From positions 20,007,001 through 20,071,000 of the forward strand of contig JAJNNQ010000018.1 of NCBI GenBank assembly GCA_027886175.1: a DNA stretch of 64,000 bases, given 5' to 3'. Source of the stretch: Phylloscopus collybita. Its lineage: Eukaryota; Chordata; Aves; Passeriformes; Phylloscopidae. Position 1 is the first letter of the stretch; every line of letters begins with the position of its first letter. The notes beneath the pieces were generated by a model that worked only from the letters and a program-made list of their open reading frames with translations, had not been told where the DNA came from and searched no databases. A program made the translations under genes and the position numbers. This document shows positions 26,361 through 38,452 of this stretch, one piece after another.

Positions 26361-27792
26361 TCAACTTTGTGAGCCTGTGAATTGCCCAGAATGCAGTGCA
26401 CACAATAGTTGCAACATCTTTGCATTTAGGTCAAATCCCAATCCTTGTTTAAACAAATGAGTTAACTAGAAGTAAGAATAAGTATTTTAGCATCCTGCAT
26501 CATGAAAAAAGGGCGATCTAGATTCAGAACTACCTATAAGATTCAATTCATTTTGGCTTACTCTGGCATCTATCTTTTTTTCATTTTTTAGTTTGTTGCG
26601 TTACATTGATAACATGGTATTTGCTTCAGATGAGAGAATTTTTGATGGACCCTTTCCATTATGTTAGCTTTTATTGTCTCTCCTTTTTCTTTGTAATATG
26701 ATCAAGCTGTACTGTTTTAGTTTTTCTCATTTTGTCCACACAATTCAGTAAGATTCAACTGATTAACTTATACATATCATTTCAGTTCAGCTCCCGGATA
26801 CATTTCAGGTCCTTATGTTGTTCCTCAAAAGGTTTATTTGATTTGGATTTTTTGACATTCAAACAAAAAATTGGAGACAGAGTGTCTAGAAAAATAAGTA
26901 ACTTTAGTAAGTCAGCCTATGTCTTGATGCTGCAACTCATCTTTTTAATACTACAGAGTCCAAATGGTTGGTCCTGGTTCATTGATACCTTTTGTTTCAA
27001 TACCATACCTTAACATTATTCTGTATATTGGTTCACTTCCTCCCAACCACAAAGAAAATCAGTAAACAGCACACTGAAATAGTATCCTAAAACAGTTTTT
27101 AAGGAAATATTCCTGTGGTGTGCAATCAGGAGCTTCTACAAACAGGTAGAACTACAATATCAAGAACTGACACTATACCAATTAAAATTCAGCTCATGCA
27201 AAATTTCTTCTCCCCTCCTAAATTTACTTGGTTCAAAGTGTTTCTTCAGCAGACACAGTACTGGATGATTAATATATCAACCTCACAGTGTGAGAGTTGA
27301 CTTAGTTATGAAATACACGAAAGTTATACAAATGTTTCTGCCTTAAACTCTCCATTTAACATTTCCCCATATGGCAGATGAGCCACAAAATCTGGTGCAA
27401 AGATTCTGATTTATTGATGTATTTCATTCCACAAATGGAATTTGTAGCAGGTGTGCTTGAAAGTCAAGGAAGCATGAGGAAAGCAAGTTAAATCTATATG
27501 CTGCATGCCACATAATGCCAGTTTCCAGTGCTTAATCTGAAGCAAATTTCAAAAGCTTGTAGAAAAATATGTTGAAAAAATAAGGGCAGATAGTCCATCC
27601 TTTTGGAAGAAATCCAAGTGAAAAAGGAAAAAACAATCAAACAAACAAAAAAACAGCAGAGAGGATTCAATTAATAGAACATCTGGTCATTTTTAGAAGA
27701 CATTGAAATATCTCTTCTCTAATAGGAAAAAGATAGTCGGAAGTGTCAAAGCTCTGTCCTTTCTTTAATACTATTCTCAAAGTTATGTTCAG
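26361..27792. other. unique AT-rich noncoding sequence
   Basis: No gene or repeat family recognised. An open frame of 93 codons (26732-27013, +) has no recognisable domain. Confidence 0.5.
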
Positions 27793-27942
27793 ATAGGCCA
27801 GGTTGGTTGGGGCTCTGAGCAATCTGATCTAGTGGAAGGTGTCCTTGGCCATGGCAGGTGAGTTGAACTACAGCCTCTTTAAGGTCCCTTCCAATGGTCC
27901 CTTTAATGGTCCCAAACCATTATATGGTTCTGTGGTTCTATA
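27793..27942 (+). mobile_element. CR1 LINE 3' tail, sense
   Basis: Canonical CR1 tail: 'ggttggggctctgagcaatc', 'tgatctagtggaaggtgtcc', 'ggccatggcagg', 'aaggtcccttccaa', ending in decayed terminal repeats 'atggttctgtggttctata'. A small internal duplication around 'ggtccctttaatggtccc' widens the tail. Only about 150 bp remain, so the insertion was severely 5'-truncated. Confidence 0.85.
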
Positions 27943-28569
27943 GTTACAATAACTTTACATTCACAGAACAAAATACGAATCTTCAAAGGTTTAAAACCAC
28001 AAAAGATATTGAAACAGCTCTCATAAGATTAATTTACACCTCTAATATTAGTGACATCACGCACCAGGATGAATCTGAAAGCTTTTAGATGAGTTTTCAT
28101 GGTTAAGCCCAAGTTAAGGTTCTTGCTGTGATTTGTCCTCCTGAGCAAACTTTTTTTCTGATTATTCATGGAGCTTCCAAAAACTAGCTAAGCCAGTTGA
28201 TATTTTAAGCATTCAGCGCTTATCATTCCAGCACCAAAGATAGGCTTGAGTGAGAAAGCAAGTCTTATTTGTAGCTTCATTATCACTCCAGAATTTTTCT
28301 ATCTTCAAATCTAGTTTCACACAAAAAAAAAATATGCATTAATCTCACATATGAATAGTAATTGTCAAAATGTTCTTTAAGAGTGAAATGTACAATTCAA
28401 CATGGCTAGAAGATTCAAGCTGAAGCAGTTCTTTTTCATTTATTGTAGCTGGAGTCAGCTTTGTGTGAGAAAGTCAATTGATTGAGTGGCCAATCAGACC
28501 TGAAACAAAAAGTAGACATCTGTGCCTGTCAGCCTGTATATAACCAGCACAACTGAGTTTGAAAACAGG

Positions 28570-28835
28570 GGACCAAGTCATGAGAAAACTTTGTTTTCAT
28601 TATGTCCAACCTCCTGCTACCCACTAGTGTCCTATCTGACCTCTGATGGCAGCACTGATGTAGCTTGCACAGCCTCCCTCAGGACTTTAGCCATTTGGCC
28701 CATACAATTCAAAATCTTTTCTTAATGTCTAGCCTAAATATTTCCTTCCTTAGCCTCAGGTCACTGATCCTTGTCCTACATCTTCTGAGACTGTGAATAA
28801 TTTCCTCCATTCAATTTCCACTGCTGTGTTGAAGG
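28570..28835 (-). mobile_element. CR1 LINE fragment, old, antisense
   Basis: A decayed reverse complement of a CR1 3' region. The landmarks are 'tatgtccaacctcctgct' (near 28600), 'cttttcttaatgtctagcct' (near 28716), 'ccttccttagcctcaggtca' (near 28744) and 'gatccttgtcctac' (near 28768), in the usual antisense order. No target duplication or terminal repeats are visible. Confidence 0.65.
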
Positions 28836-29101
28836 CATGAGACTAAGAAAAGACAGGAAAAAAAAAGGGGGAAAAGATCTCTCTTGTCTAAGCCCACCTC
28901 AACTTCATCTTTCCCACAGACTGTGAGTTACAACAGAATTATCAAGGTTTTCATACTTTCAGTTTTATCAGGAAGTTGTAAAGATCAGTCTATTGTATAG
29001 GACTATTAAAGTAACACTATCCTGGTTTAAACAAAAACAATCCATAGATGAGGCCCATCAAGCACTGACAAGGAGCCTTTTCCTTTTTTTTCTCTTTCCA
29101 G

Positions 29102-29172
29102 TTACTGGAGGGGAGCCAGCCAGCCAAATATACTCTAGTCTAAAAGCGATTTTAATGAAAAATCTTTGCAAT
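29102..29172 (+). other. possible 71-nt exon with splice-like flanks
   Basis: A long pyrimidine tract ends in 'ctctttccag' (29092-29101), and 71 bases later 'caat' is followed by 'gtaagc'. One frame is open through the segment and continues on both sides (28993-29241, 82 codons). No homologous protein was recognised. The donor lacks a G at the last exon base. It is most likely fortuitous, but could be a noncoding RNA exon. Confidence 0.15.
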
Positions 29173-29509
29173 GTAAGCTTGAACACTGCTGTTAAGGCTG
29201 AAAAAAAAGAAGATAAAGTACTCTGTCATGAATTTATGTGAGGCAATTAAAATTCATTTCCACATTATATAAACAGATGACAAACTGATTGTTTTAAAAA
29301 ATAACACAGGGATGAATTGAACTCCAAATTTAAAGAATTGACCATTTGCATTAGGATGCCAAGGGCTATGGAAACCTGAGTCAGATCACAGAGGTAATGA
29401 ACCACTGGGCATATTTCATTTTTCATGGCAGCGGACTCACAAGTGGGGAAATACTGTAAAACATAGATCACTAGTACAGGATATCGTTATTTGCCCCCCC
29501 CTTACCCCC

Positions 29510-29612
29510 AAAAAACAAAAACAAAAACAAAAACAAAAAACCAACCAAACAAAAAAACCCAGAAGAGCATTCAAAAAAAATCACATCCAATGATTCTGTG
29601 ATTCTATGAATT
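29510..29612 (+). repeat. A-rich (CAAAAA)n tract and bare CR1-type tail
   Basis: A C-run and an A-rich run with repeated 'caaaaa' (29510-29558) are followed 30 bp later by 'tgattctgtgattctatga' (about 29591-29609), the octamer-type 3' terminus of CR1 and of CR1-tailed SINEs. No CR1 body is visible upstream, so this is either a minimal insertion or the surviving tail of a decayed one. Confidence 0.6.
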
Positions 29613-32600
29613 GCAACTAATGAATATTTATCCAGCATTTTACTTGAAGTATTTAATCTGTTACAAAACCCTATAAAGTATTTGAAGCAGTAAAGAGACT
29701 AACCACACTTGAACAGAAAACAAGTTTTCATAGAGTTTGGCTTCTCATGTTCATGGGATATTGCCTGAGCCCATCCCATGTAGGATCAATGTATCAGAGT
29801 GCAGCTGTTTAATTAAAAAAAAAAAAAAATAGTGAAAAGTTTTGGCTTATTATCCTCGCTGTATTCTGGGACTGTGGTATTAATATAATTTTTTGGCACA
29901 TTTATTTTCTACTGCTTATATTAGATAGCCACTACAGCAGAACAGGGCAAGACACATCACAATTTTAATTATCATGAAGTGCAGAAACAATTACACTTCA
30001 TGCCTAACGTTTAAGTTGAAATGAAAGATAATTTTCTTCCTCAAAGATCTGTTATACAGGATCCAATTCAAGAAATTTCAGCTAGAGTTTCCTCACCCAT
30101 CAAGATTCATGGCATAAGTTTACTTCAGCCTGTTCCTAAACTTTTTAAAATGTTGGTAAGATATTTGTGGACATGTACTCCAAGAGAAAAATCCTGCAGT
30201 ACTTCTTTGGTTGTAGTGATTAGGAAGTTGTTTAAAACTATTCATCTCTGATTATCTATTTCCACTCGTTAAAAAAGACAGTGTTCAATATTAAAAAACA
30301 AAAGAAAGAAAATCCAAACCTACTTCTCCAGCAAACCTGAAACTAGAATGAAGAGAAATTCTCACTTAACAATGACAAACAATTTTGAGCCTATATAATA
30401 TACTGTATTTTACATTAAGACTTTGACAGGATTAGACCATTAACTATTTAGGTGAAACAAGAATAACTAAACAGGAAGCATATCAAAGCAAACATATTTG
30501 TCCCTGACAGGAAAAAAGACTGAGGTATTTGAGACACTGTCTTGATATTGAATAAAATTTTATCTTTTGGAATATGTAGGTTCTTCAATTTAATAGACTT
30601 GGTGTCTTTCCATGACACCTGACACCTTATCACAGAAGAGTTGAACAGGATCTTATATGAGAGGTTTACCATTTTAATATGGCTCATATCTGCCTCCATA
30701 TCCACCACCAACACCAAAGAGAAAAAAAATATTTATTCCTTACTAAGATAAAAATGGTAAATTTAACATATTGGAAATGTTTTTGGATGTATTCTCAGTT
30801 AAGCTGTGAGCAGTATAGAGTCTGTAGTGCACAAAATAAACCTATATGTTAGTCTTTGTCTTTCCTGTAGCCATTCAGGCATAGCTTTATTTTGTTTGTT
30901 TGTTGTTGTTTTTTTGTGAGTGCTTAAGTGCCAGTTTGAAGAGACAAAACATTTTTTAAAAATCTATCATTTATACAGAGTGTATGGGAAAATCTTCTGT
31001 ATCAAGCTTTTCTCATGCATCTCTGCCTCAAAGTAATAATGAGTATGAGGGACAGCTGGATGTTGTTCATTCTTCTCTAGTGAGAAAAGATGGAAGCAAC
31101 ATTGCTCAAAAGATCAACTTTCTTCTTATGCCTGAAGAGCAAAGAGGAAACCTTACACTGATTGCAAGTGGAGTGTCCTCAAATATTTCTTTCCCCTTGT
31201 GTAAAACCCAGCCTTTAATAACTGACCAAAATAACATCATCAGGAGGGGAAAATGATGGAGAAGTTAAGATAACATTCCCTAATCCAGTGTAGACATACA
31301 TGGATATTCCAAAGAATGTTTTAGATTTGCTAGTCTGAGATCTGATTTATCACACTTACTTATTTGACCTTTAAAATAACATATTTGATAAAAAAAAAAA
31401 AAAAAAGAAAAAAAAGACTCTTTATAACCTGAATTTATTGCCTATAAAGTCACTTTGCAGCAAGAATCCTGATTACAATCAAATAACCCAGCAAAATGAA
31501 ACAGTTCACAAGTGATCAATTTAATGTGGTAGTAACAACCTAATGATGGGCAAAAACACATTCAAGATTCGTGACATTCTCAGGAAAATCTGCTTGGAAA
31601 CTAACATGCAATGATTCATTTGACACAGGGATAAATTAACAAATTATTTATAAAATCAAAATTTTCCAATGTCTAATTTTTTGGAGAATGTTTTCTATTA
31701 TAAGTCTTCAATCTGAGATACAACTAGGGTAATCTCAGTCCAGATATTCATGAAAGAACATGACTGCAGACCATAGGGATTTGTAACAACAGGAATTAGG
31801 CTAAGTTGCACAATCAAATACTGTTTGGGCCCTCATTTTGTCCCACATTAGAAAGCAGAAATAGACACATACAGCTTTTAAAAGAAGAAATCCTTGTAGA
31901 GGGAACTGAATTTACATTTATGGATATTGCATAGATACATATAGAAACAAAGAGAGTCTGAGCTGGAGGATAACCTGAAATAAAGCTTCAGGGGCAGAGT
32001 AGCAGACTGAGGAAACTTAATTTACATTCCTCCCTTTATCATCAGTATTAGCCCTTCCTATGTTTTTATTGTCCATTTTGGAAAAGAATGTTTCATTTTC
32101 CTTTCCAAAATGAAGCACTGAGCCATCTTATCTTCTAGCTGTTCTTCCACTGTATTTTTGAATATTTTATTTCTAGTATTTTTGTTTTTATTCATAATAT
32201 TCTTCTACTGTTTTAATAATTGCAGAAGCAATTATTAAACTGTTTTAATGTTCTTATACTGTTCTAATAATTGCAGAAGCTTTTGTTAACATTGGTTTCA
32301 TAGCAGTACAACACAGAAAGTGAAACAATTTTCACAAAAGCTCCAGTGGTGCCTGTAAATTAAACTGTATTGTATTATCTATTTCAGATTCTACTTGAAT
32401 CTGGGTAAGTTTTGAGAGAGGGTCTTTCAGGATACACCTGTTGCTGAATAGTGGTCTCTGCAACTTGATTCTCCTGCAGTAGTTTCATCCCCTTTTACAC
32501 TAATGTTCTCCCTATCTTTCTAAAACACATGCATTTTCTCCACTATGTTCTAGTATAACTTGTTGAAATGGTAACTGTAGTTTACTTTGTAGGGACAAAT

Positions 32601-35600
32601 AAAACCAAATTACCTTACTCAGCCTGCTTGTTTGTCTTTATTTTTTTTACCTCCACACTTCATCAGAAAATGTCCCCAGTAAAACAGCATAAATACATGA
32701 GAACTGGTCATCTCTAGCTACAGAAATATATTCTGTGAGTAACGGAGCTCCAAAATTAAGATCATCCCACACTCCCCATGCAGCTGAGCTGAGAGTAACT
32801 AAATCCTAATTTTAGCATTTCCATACACTTAGAGGAACAGGCACAGTGAAACTGTGATGCCTTTGACAGCACAGTCCATTCATGGATCCACAGCCTTCCC
32901 ACTCCACATCAGCAGCCCCATCACAGAAGCTGCTGTTTCAGGAGAAGGAAGGGTATAAATGGATCAAGAAGGTTGCTGCTGTCAGTCCAAAGAGCTCATG
33001 GAAGACTGAGGTCAACACTCCTCTTCTGAGCTGCTTCTCATGTTTTGTTCCAGTTATATAATAAAACATTCTGCCTCCTCTTTGCCAGGCTGTGGGCAGA
33101 CACAGATGGAGGCACTTGACCACTTCAGTGGCATTTAGACATAGATTTTATTTCAAGGTCAAAGCTTCACTGGGGACTGTCCTAATTTCTTAAGACATGA
33201 ATGCAATTAATCATGTTTTGTGCAAAGATTCCTAGCTGCATTATTATATTAATTTCCAGTACTACTGTTTGGCAATTTCACTTGTTAAAAAAACAAAAGA
33301 AATTAAGAAAAAAGCTAACCTAAAACAGTAGTAAAGGACACATAGTATGTTATTGACAAAAATTTAGTGGCAGAGATTTAATTTTACTGTGCATTTCAAG
33401 CAGTTTTTGGGTTTTTCTCATTTTTCATGTTTCTTCCATGTTGTTTGCATTTACCAATCATAATTACCAAAAGCTTTGACATTTAATAAGAGAATGAGAA
33501 TAATTTAATAATTTTAAATGAGAATAATTTATTGCAGAATCTGATGTTAAATTCCTGGGTTTTGGAATTTTGAGATTTGGATTTTACAGCTTTTTGCTCT
33601 GTAAACATGACTCTGTAGACACAGAGTGCTCTCAGTGACCATGGCCATACAAGATGGATGTAGAAAGCTCTCAGTCCTTCCAGATCATACAGGTCAGCTC
33701 AGGTCGGTTTTAAGGGCAAAACATCTTTGAAGTTAGCTCAGTATAATCTACAGTGCACTTATACACACCACAGATGAGTAGTTCTTGGTGGAAAAAAACA
33801 GCCTGAAAAAGAAGAAAGCAAGCTGGAAATATGACATCAATAAAACATGACCTCTCTGGGATATTTTCAGCCAAATAAACATGTTTCATTCTGTACCATG
33901 TGACTGTGTGTATCTCCACAGTTTTTGCATGTTTTCAGCCCACATCCTCTATTTTCGCGTGTGGTACAGTAATCCAGACATAATAATAAAAAAAAATCTG
34001 GTAATCCAGATATCTCGTGTTTCCCATATTGCCCAACACAGAATCTGCTTTCTTTTTGCACATACCATGGAAATGTTATTCTCTTTGTTTAGTTCCCATG
34101 TTTCCTGGTTTCCACCTCCTTCTGCTCCTAAAATGTAAGTTAGCCTCTTACCTGGATTCTCCTGTTAAATGGTTGATTTCATAAAATGGCACAGGGAGCA
34201 ATAATGTAATGCAGTGGGAAGAGAAAAAAGAAAAAATCTTCAGGCTGGTCTCAGCTATATTAGGAGACAAAAAGGAAAATGTGTTGTATTCCAAAGCATT
34301 CATATCTGTCATTCCTCAGGCCAGATTTCCAGAGAGTGTGGAACTTTATGCATTTCAAAACAATTGTCTGCCAGAGTAGACTGCCCACTGTTCGTCCTAC
34401 TCCCCCACACATATCAAGCACAAGCTCCTCTTTTCTTTTGATATTACACTCCTAGAATATTTTTGTTATTAGTTACAGTACGTGTAGCAACCCAGAGCTT
34501 TACAAGAAAAAATTAATTATGATTAATAATTGTATAAAAGAGATGAGTGAAATAGTAATGTGTACCTAAGGGAGGATTGGCTGACTTCATTTTGATCATG
34601 AAGCTGGGATTTATGAAATGAATAGGTATAATTTTTGTGAAGTCAGCTAAAAAAGTTAATCTTTATTTTACTCTGAAGGTACATTTAAGAAAAGAAAAAA
34701 AATATGTTCTCATTTAAAGTTTATCCTCCTGCAGTGACATTCAAGGGGAGAAAAAGGCTTAATCACCAAGAAAGTAAAGCTTTAAAGAATTCAGTTATGT
34801 ATGCATTATTCACAAAAACACAGTCAGTGATTTCATAAGCAACCAGAAAATTAAAGAGTTTAACAAAAACTCAATAGAGACCTCTAACAGGGTCAAAGAT
34901 TGGATTTCTAAAAAGGTTCTGAGTCACAACTTCCTCAGCTGTTTCCTTCATAGGAAAGAAAGGGAAGAAGAAAGAGAGAGGGTGAGGGACTGGGAAGGGA
35001 AGACAATAAGAAAGGGGGAGGGGGACGAATAAAAACATATACAAAAAGCGAAATTTTCTTATTGAAAGATTTATATTATGGAAAAAAAATCTTAATATGA
35101 GACTAATTGTGATGTTCTGCATCTTTAGTTGTACAGCTGACTGAACTAGAAAATTAAATATTTCATAAATTTAAATTATTGACTAGTTTCTTGGAAACAA
35201 TTTAAATGTTAAAAAGAAAACCCAAATAAAAAACATTCATCTTTTTACATTTGCATTATATTTTTCACTTTCTAAAGCAATATACATCAGAAAGAAACTA
35301 ATTCCAAGGAATGTCTTCCTGTCATTTCTTCTTGCTCTGATAATAAAACCAGTAGATGTCTAGATTGCAAAATGTGACTCAAAATGTCCCAGCTGAGGCT
35401 TTGCAACTACTCTTTCTGGACTTTTCAGGTTATAGGTGACATGAGAACTTTGAATTTTACAGGGTGCAGTGCAATAGTCCTTTCCTCCCTGGAGATAACT
35501 CTAAAGTAATTGGAATGGCTGCACATGAGTTGATGCTGCTAACACCAGCTAGAGGAACGGAGCTCTGCCTTAGAGATTAGACCACCAGAAGTACAAATGA

Positions 35601-35912
35601 GATAGAAGAACCAAAGACCTATGAGAAAGGAAACAGCTGAGCAAAATCTGCAATAGGAAAAAAAAAAGAGACAAAAGGTGCAGATGCTCTCTAATGGATA
35701 CTATGAAACACTTCTTCCACTTTAGAACTGCAGTCTTGCACAGTCTATGTAATGCACAATACAGGCTTGGGGAGGGGGGTATTTATTTATTTGTTTGTTT
35801 GTTTAACTTCTTTTTAAATGCCCAGTTTCAATGATCTATTACTATGACTGATGTCACTTATTTTGATGGGCAGATCTAGGTATTTCGCATGAAATCCTAG
35901 ATAAGAATGGAA
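29613..35912. other. unique AT-rich noncoding sequence
   Basis: Over 6 kb with no gene or recognisable transposon. Small features: a poly(A) run at 31390-31415, a duplicated palindromic motif at 32200-32280 (listed separately), G/A-rich sequence at 34950-35030, and a (TTTA)(TTTG) run at 35780-35804. Confidence 0.5.
32200..32280. repeat. duplicated 30-bp motif with perfect palindrome
   Basis: Two copies of a 30-bp motif (32200-32229 and 32251-32280) differ at two positions. Across the first copy and its junction lies a perfect inverted repeat: 'tttaataattgc' (32212-32223), spacer 'agaa', 'gcaattattaaa' (32228-32239). The 51-bp period is consistent with slippage or a short local duplication. 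Confidence 0.85.
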
Positions 35913-36040
35913 TGGGGTTTTTTTGGATTTTTTGTTTTGTTTTGTGTGGGGTTTTTTTGTTTGGGGTTTTTGGTTCTTGGGGTTTTTTTGGGGGTTTTTT
36001 GGGTGTGGGTTTTGTTTGTTTGTTTGTTTGTTTGTTTTTT
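35913..36040 (+). repeat. G/T-rich tract with G-runs, ending in (GTTT)n
   Basis: Five or more G-runs of 3-5 bases separated by T-rich loops (GGGG at 35914, then groups through about 36009), followed by a (GTTT)n run to 36040. The strand asymmetry is complete: G and T on +, C and A on -. Long open frames across it (Gly/Phe/Val on +, Lys/Thr/Pro on -) are compositional artefacts. Confidence 0.9.
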
Positions 36041-36560
36041 AGGATATGCTGCCCTTTTGCTAATTCTGCATGACTTTATCATTCTTTTGCCAGAACAGAT
36101 ACTCTTAACTCAGGGTCCCACCAGGAAAACCTTTGATTTTATTATTTAGGTCCCTAGCACTGAAGGTAGCTGCAACTTTAGTTTTCACTATGGGATATGG
36201 ATCAAGATGAATGAGTTACTAGCTGGATAATGTTTCTTCTTTTGAGTATTGACTGACTGTCAGATCTGTTTTTGAAGGATATTACTCTCTTATCAATATC
36301 ATTTTCCCTTTTGGAAAGCGAAAATTTAAAGCAGTTATCAGGATGCCTAAAAAGGCAGCTCCAAATCCTCAGCCGGTATAAACTATGGGTGTAGGAAGAG
36401 GAAAGAAGAATTGCCATGTAACCAAGGGAAATGTGCCCCCATGCCCCCATCCCTTTCTGAAGCCACAGATTTAATCAGCCCTTATTGAGGTGTCCTCTGC
36501 ACAGTGTCATAGCACTGGTTATGGCACCTCACATGCACACAGATATCTGTGATGTGTTAT
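36041..36560. other. unique noncoding sequence
   Basis: No gene or repeat family recognised. A weak short inverted pair 'gtgtcata' / 'tatggcac' lies near 36506-36530, just before the strong hairpin. Confidence 0.5.
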
Positions 36561-36640
36561 GATGTCTGGTACCTCCACAGGCACAGAGCAGAGCACCAGG
36601 TGTGCTGCTCTGCTCTGTGTCTCTGGAGGTACCAGGCATC
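36561..36640 (+). ncRNA. candidate pre-miRNA-like hairpin (35-bp stem)
   Basis: The left arm 36561-36595 and right arm 36606-36640 are reverse complements over 35 positions except three. On the + strand RNA two of these become G-U wobbles and one is a C-C mismatch. The loop is 10 nt. The stem starts and stops sharply. An 80-nt near-perfect hairpin has the size and shape of a pre-miRNA, and the arms are GC-richer than the flanks. There is no target duplication at the ends, so a palindromic mobile element is not favoured but not excluded. The RNA role is inference; I do not recognise a known microRNA seed. The minus-strand transcript pairs less well, with two A-C mismatches in place of the G-U wobbles. 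Confidence 0.4.
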
Positions 36641-38446
36641 TTCCAAAATGAGGAATTAATTTGTGCTACTTTCTCTGTGTGGCTGTGTTTCATAATTTTG
36701 ACAAATGATTATCATTGGTAACCACAGCTGCTTGCTGATATTCATCTCAGAAAATTTACACCATATTGCATTTTCTTCATAACTTTATGGTATCAGGCTG
36801 GCTTGTTAAACTGTTTAGCTACTGGGTTTGCTTCCCAGGCCTGTGCTAGCCAGCATTTCATTACAAATTTGTGAAGGTGAGTGATTTAAACTGGTGGCTG
36901 AGAAGCTGCTATTCTTAAAGCCACTGAAGAAAAGAATTCACCACAAACCAATTGTTTAATTATTTCCACAAGGACCTGGATGGTTTTAGCAATCACTATC
37001 CAAAAGACTTTAATGATAGTTTGAGGATCACTGATCAAACTGTTGTCTCTGTTACTAACTTTCAACATTTCAAACAGAGCACTCCTGTCCCATAATGCTA
37101 AAAAAAGTTATGACACTACAGGGTCAAAACCCCCTAATTAACACTATTGTCTACTTAGGGTTTTAAAGGTATTTTAAAAGTCAAAAGGCAAAGAACAGAA
37201 TGGATACTATATTGAAGACGGTTATTCTGAAATGTAAGAAAATGCACTTCAAGCAGTGGCAATGTAGGTAACATTACAGATTTTGCCTGTGGCTGAACCT
37301 AATATAAGAAATTAATATGCGATAGCTTAGACCTGCTGTGCTTACTACAGGTGCATTAGTAACAAGTTTTGCTAATTAAGTTTGACATTTCTTTTCTCTC
37401 CCAGCCCAGAGCATTTCATATAGCTTGATTAAAAAACTGATTATCCAGAGGTCAGCCAAATAGATTTCTAGGATCAATCACAACAGTATGATGCAGACAG
37501 ACAAACAGGACAATATTCTGGATGTGTGGAAAGGTTAAAATGTTATATCTCACTACAGAAAACAAGCTTAGCTCTCTTCTCTCCTGGGAAATAATCATAT
37601 AGTCTTTTACATAATATTCCTCACTAAAATTAGCTTAAGAATTGCATATGAAAACAATCTTAAGAAGATAAATTTAAAATCACCAATACTTTGTACAAGA
37701 TTTTAATGAAAGTATGAAAAGCTAAAAGCATTGGACAGCTTTTCTTCAGTGTTCATTCATAATGTCTTTAATGTAGGTTTTGATATAACAATCTCATCAC
37801 TGTTATTCTGTGGCAAGTGAGGACATCTTAGAAATGAAAAATCTAGTAAAGAAAAACACCCATGGTGCTGTGTCTTGCAAGGAAACTTCTCTTGGCAAAT
37901 TCAGAACTAGAGGAGAGCAACTCACAAGCACAACTTCACTTTCTTTTGAGCTGCTTACTTGCATCCCCTCCCAGACAAAGTGAGTAGTTCACTTCCAGTA
38001 ATTGCTAAGAACCACAGAGGTGAAAAGGAAAAAATAGATACAAAACAAAGAATGTGAGAAAGGCATAAGAATCTGGAACAGTTACCAAAATGGTCATCAG
38101 AGCTCTAAAAAAACAGTTTTACAGAGCCTGCTTTAAGTGCCAAGAAGTAAAATAGATCAGAGATACATTTGTTCAGTCCATTTTCTCTTATTGGGGCAGA
38201 ATCTGGGAAGTGGTGAATGAATTTTTTGTATTTCTTTGTTTGCATGCATGACTTTTGCTTTATCTATAAAATTTGCATTATCTTAACCCATGATTTTTTC
38301 TTACTTCTACTCTTCGGATTGTCTTCCACATTATTATGATCCAGTTTAAACCCAGAAAAGCAAAGAAAACTAAATCTCTGTGTACATACCAGAGAGAACT
38401 TTGAAGGTTGAAAATATACCCAAAAACGAGATTAAAACTAAATGAG
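36641..38446. other. unique noncoding sequence, possible conserved elements
   Basis: No gene or transposon recognised. The 36660-37500 part is complex, non-repetitive sequence with homeodomain-type words (for example 'gctaattaag' near 37372 and 'ggatcaatcacaac' near 37472), which could mark conserved noncoding elements. This is impression only. Confidence 0.35.
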
Positions 38447-38452
38447 GTTAGA
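38447..38452. repeat. probable target site duplication (left) of LTR at 38453
   Basis: GTTAGA here versus CTTAGA at 39152-39157: five of six bases match. A 6-bp duplication is typical of ERVK-type (class II) elements. Confidence 0.55.

Noticed and set aside
35897..36149. Open frames across the G/T-rich tract on both strands
   Set aside because: Low-complexity Gly/Phe/Val or Lys/Thr/Pro composition comes straight from the repeat.
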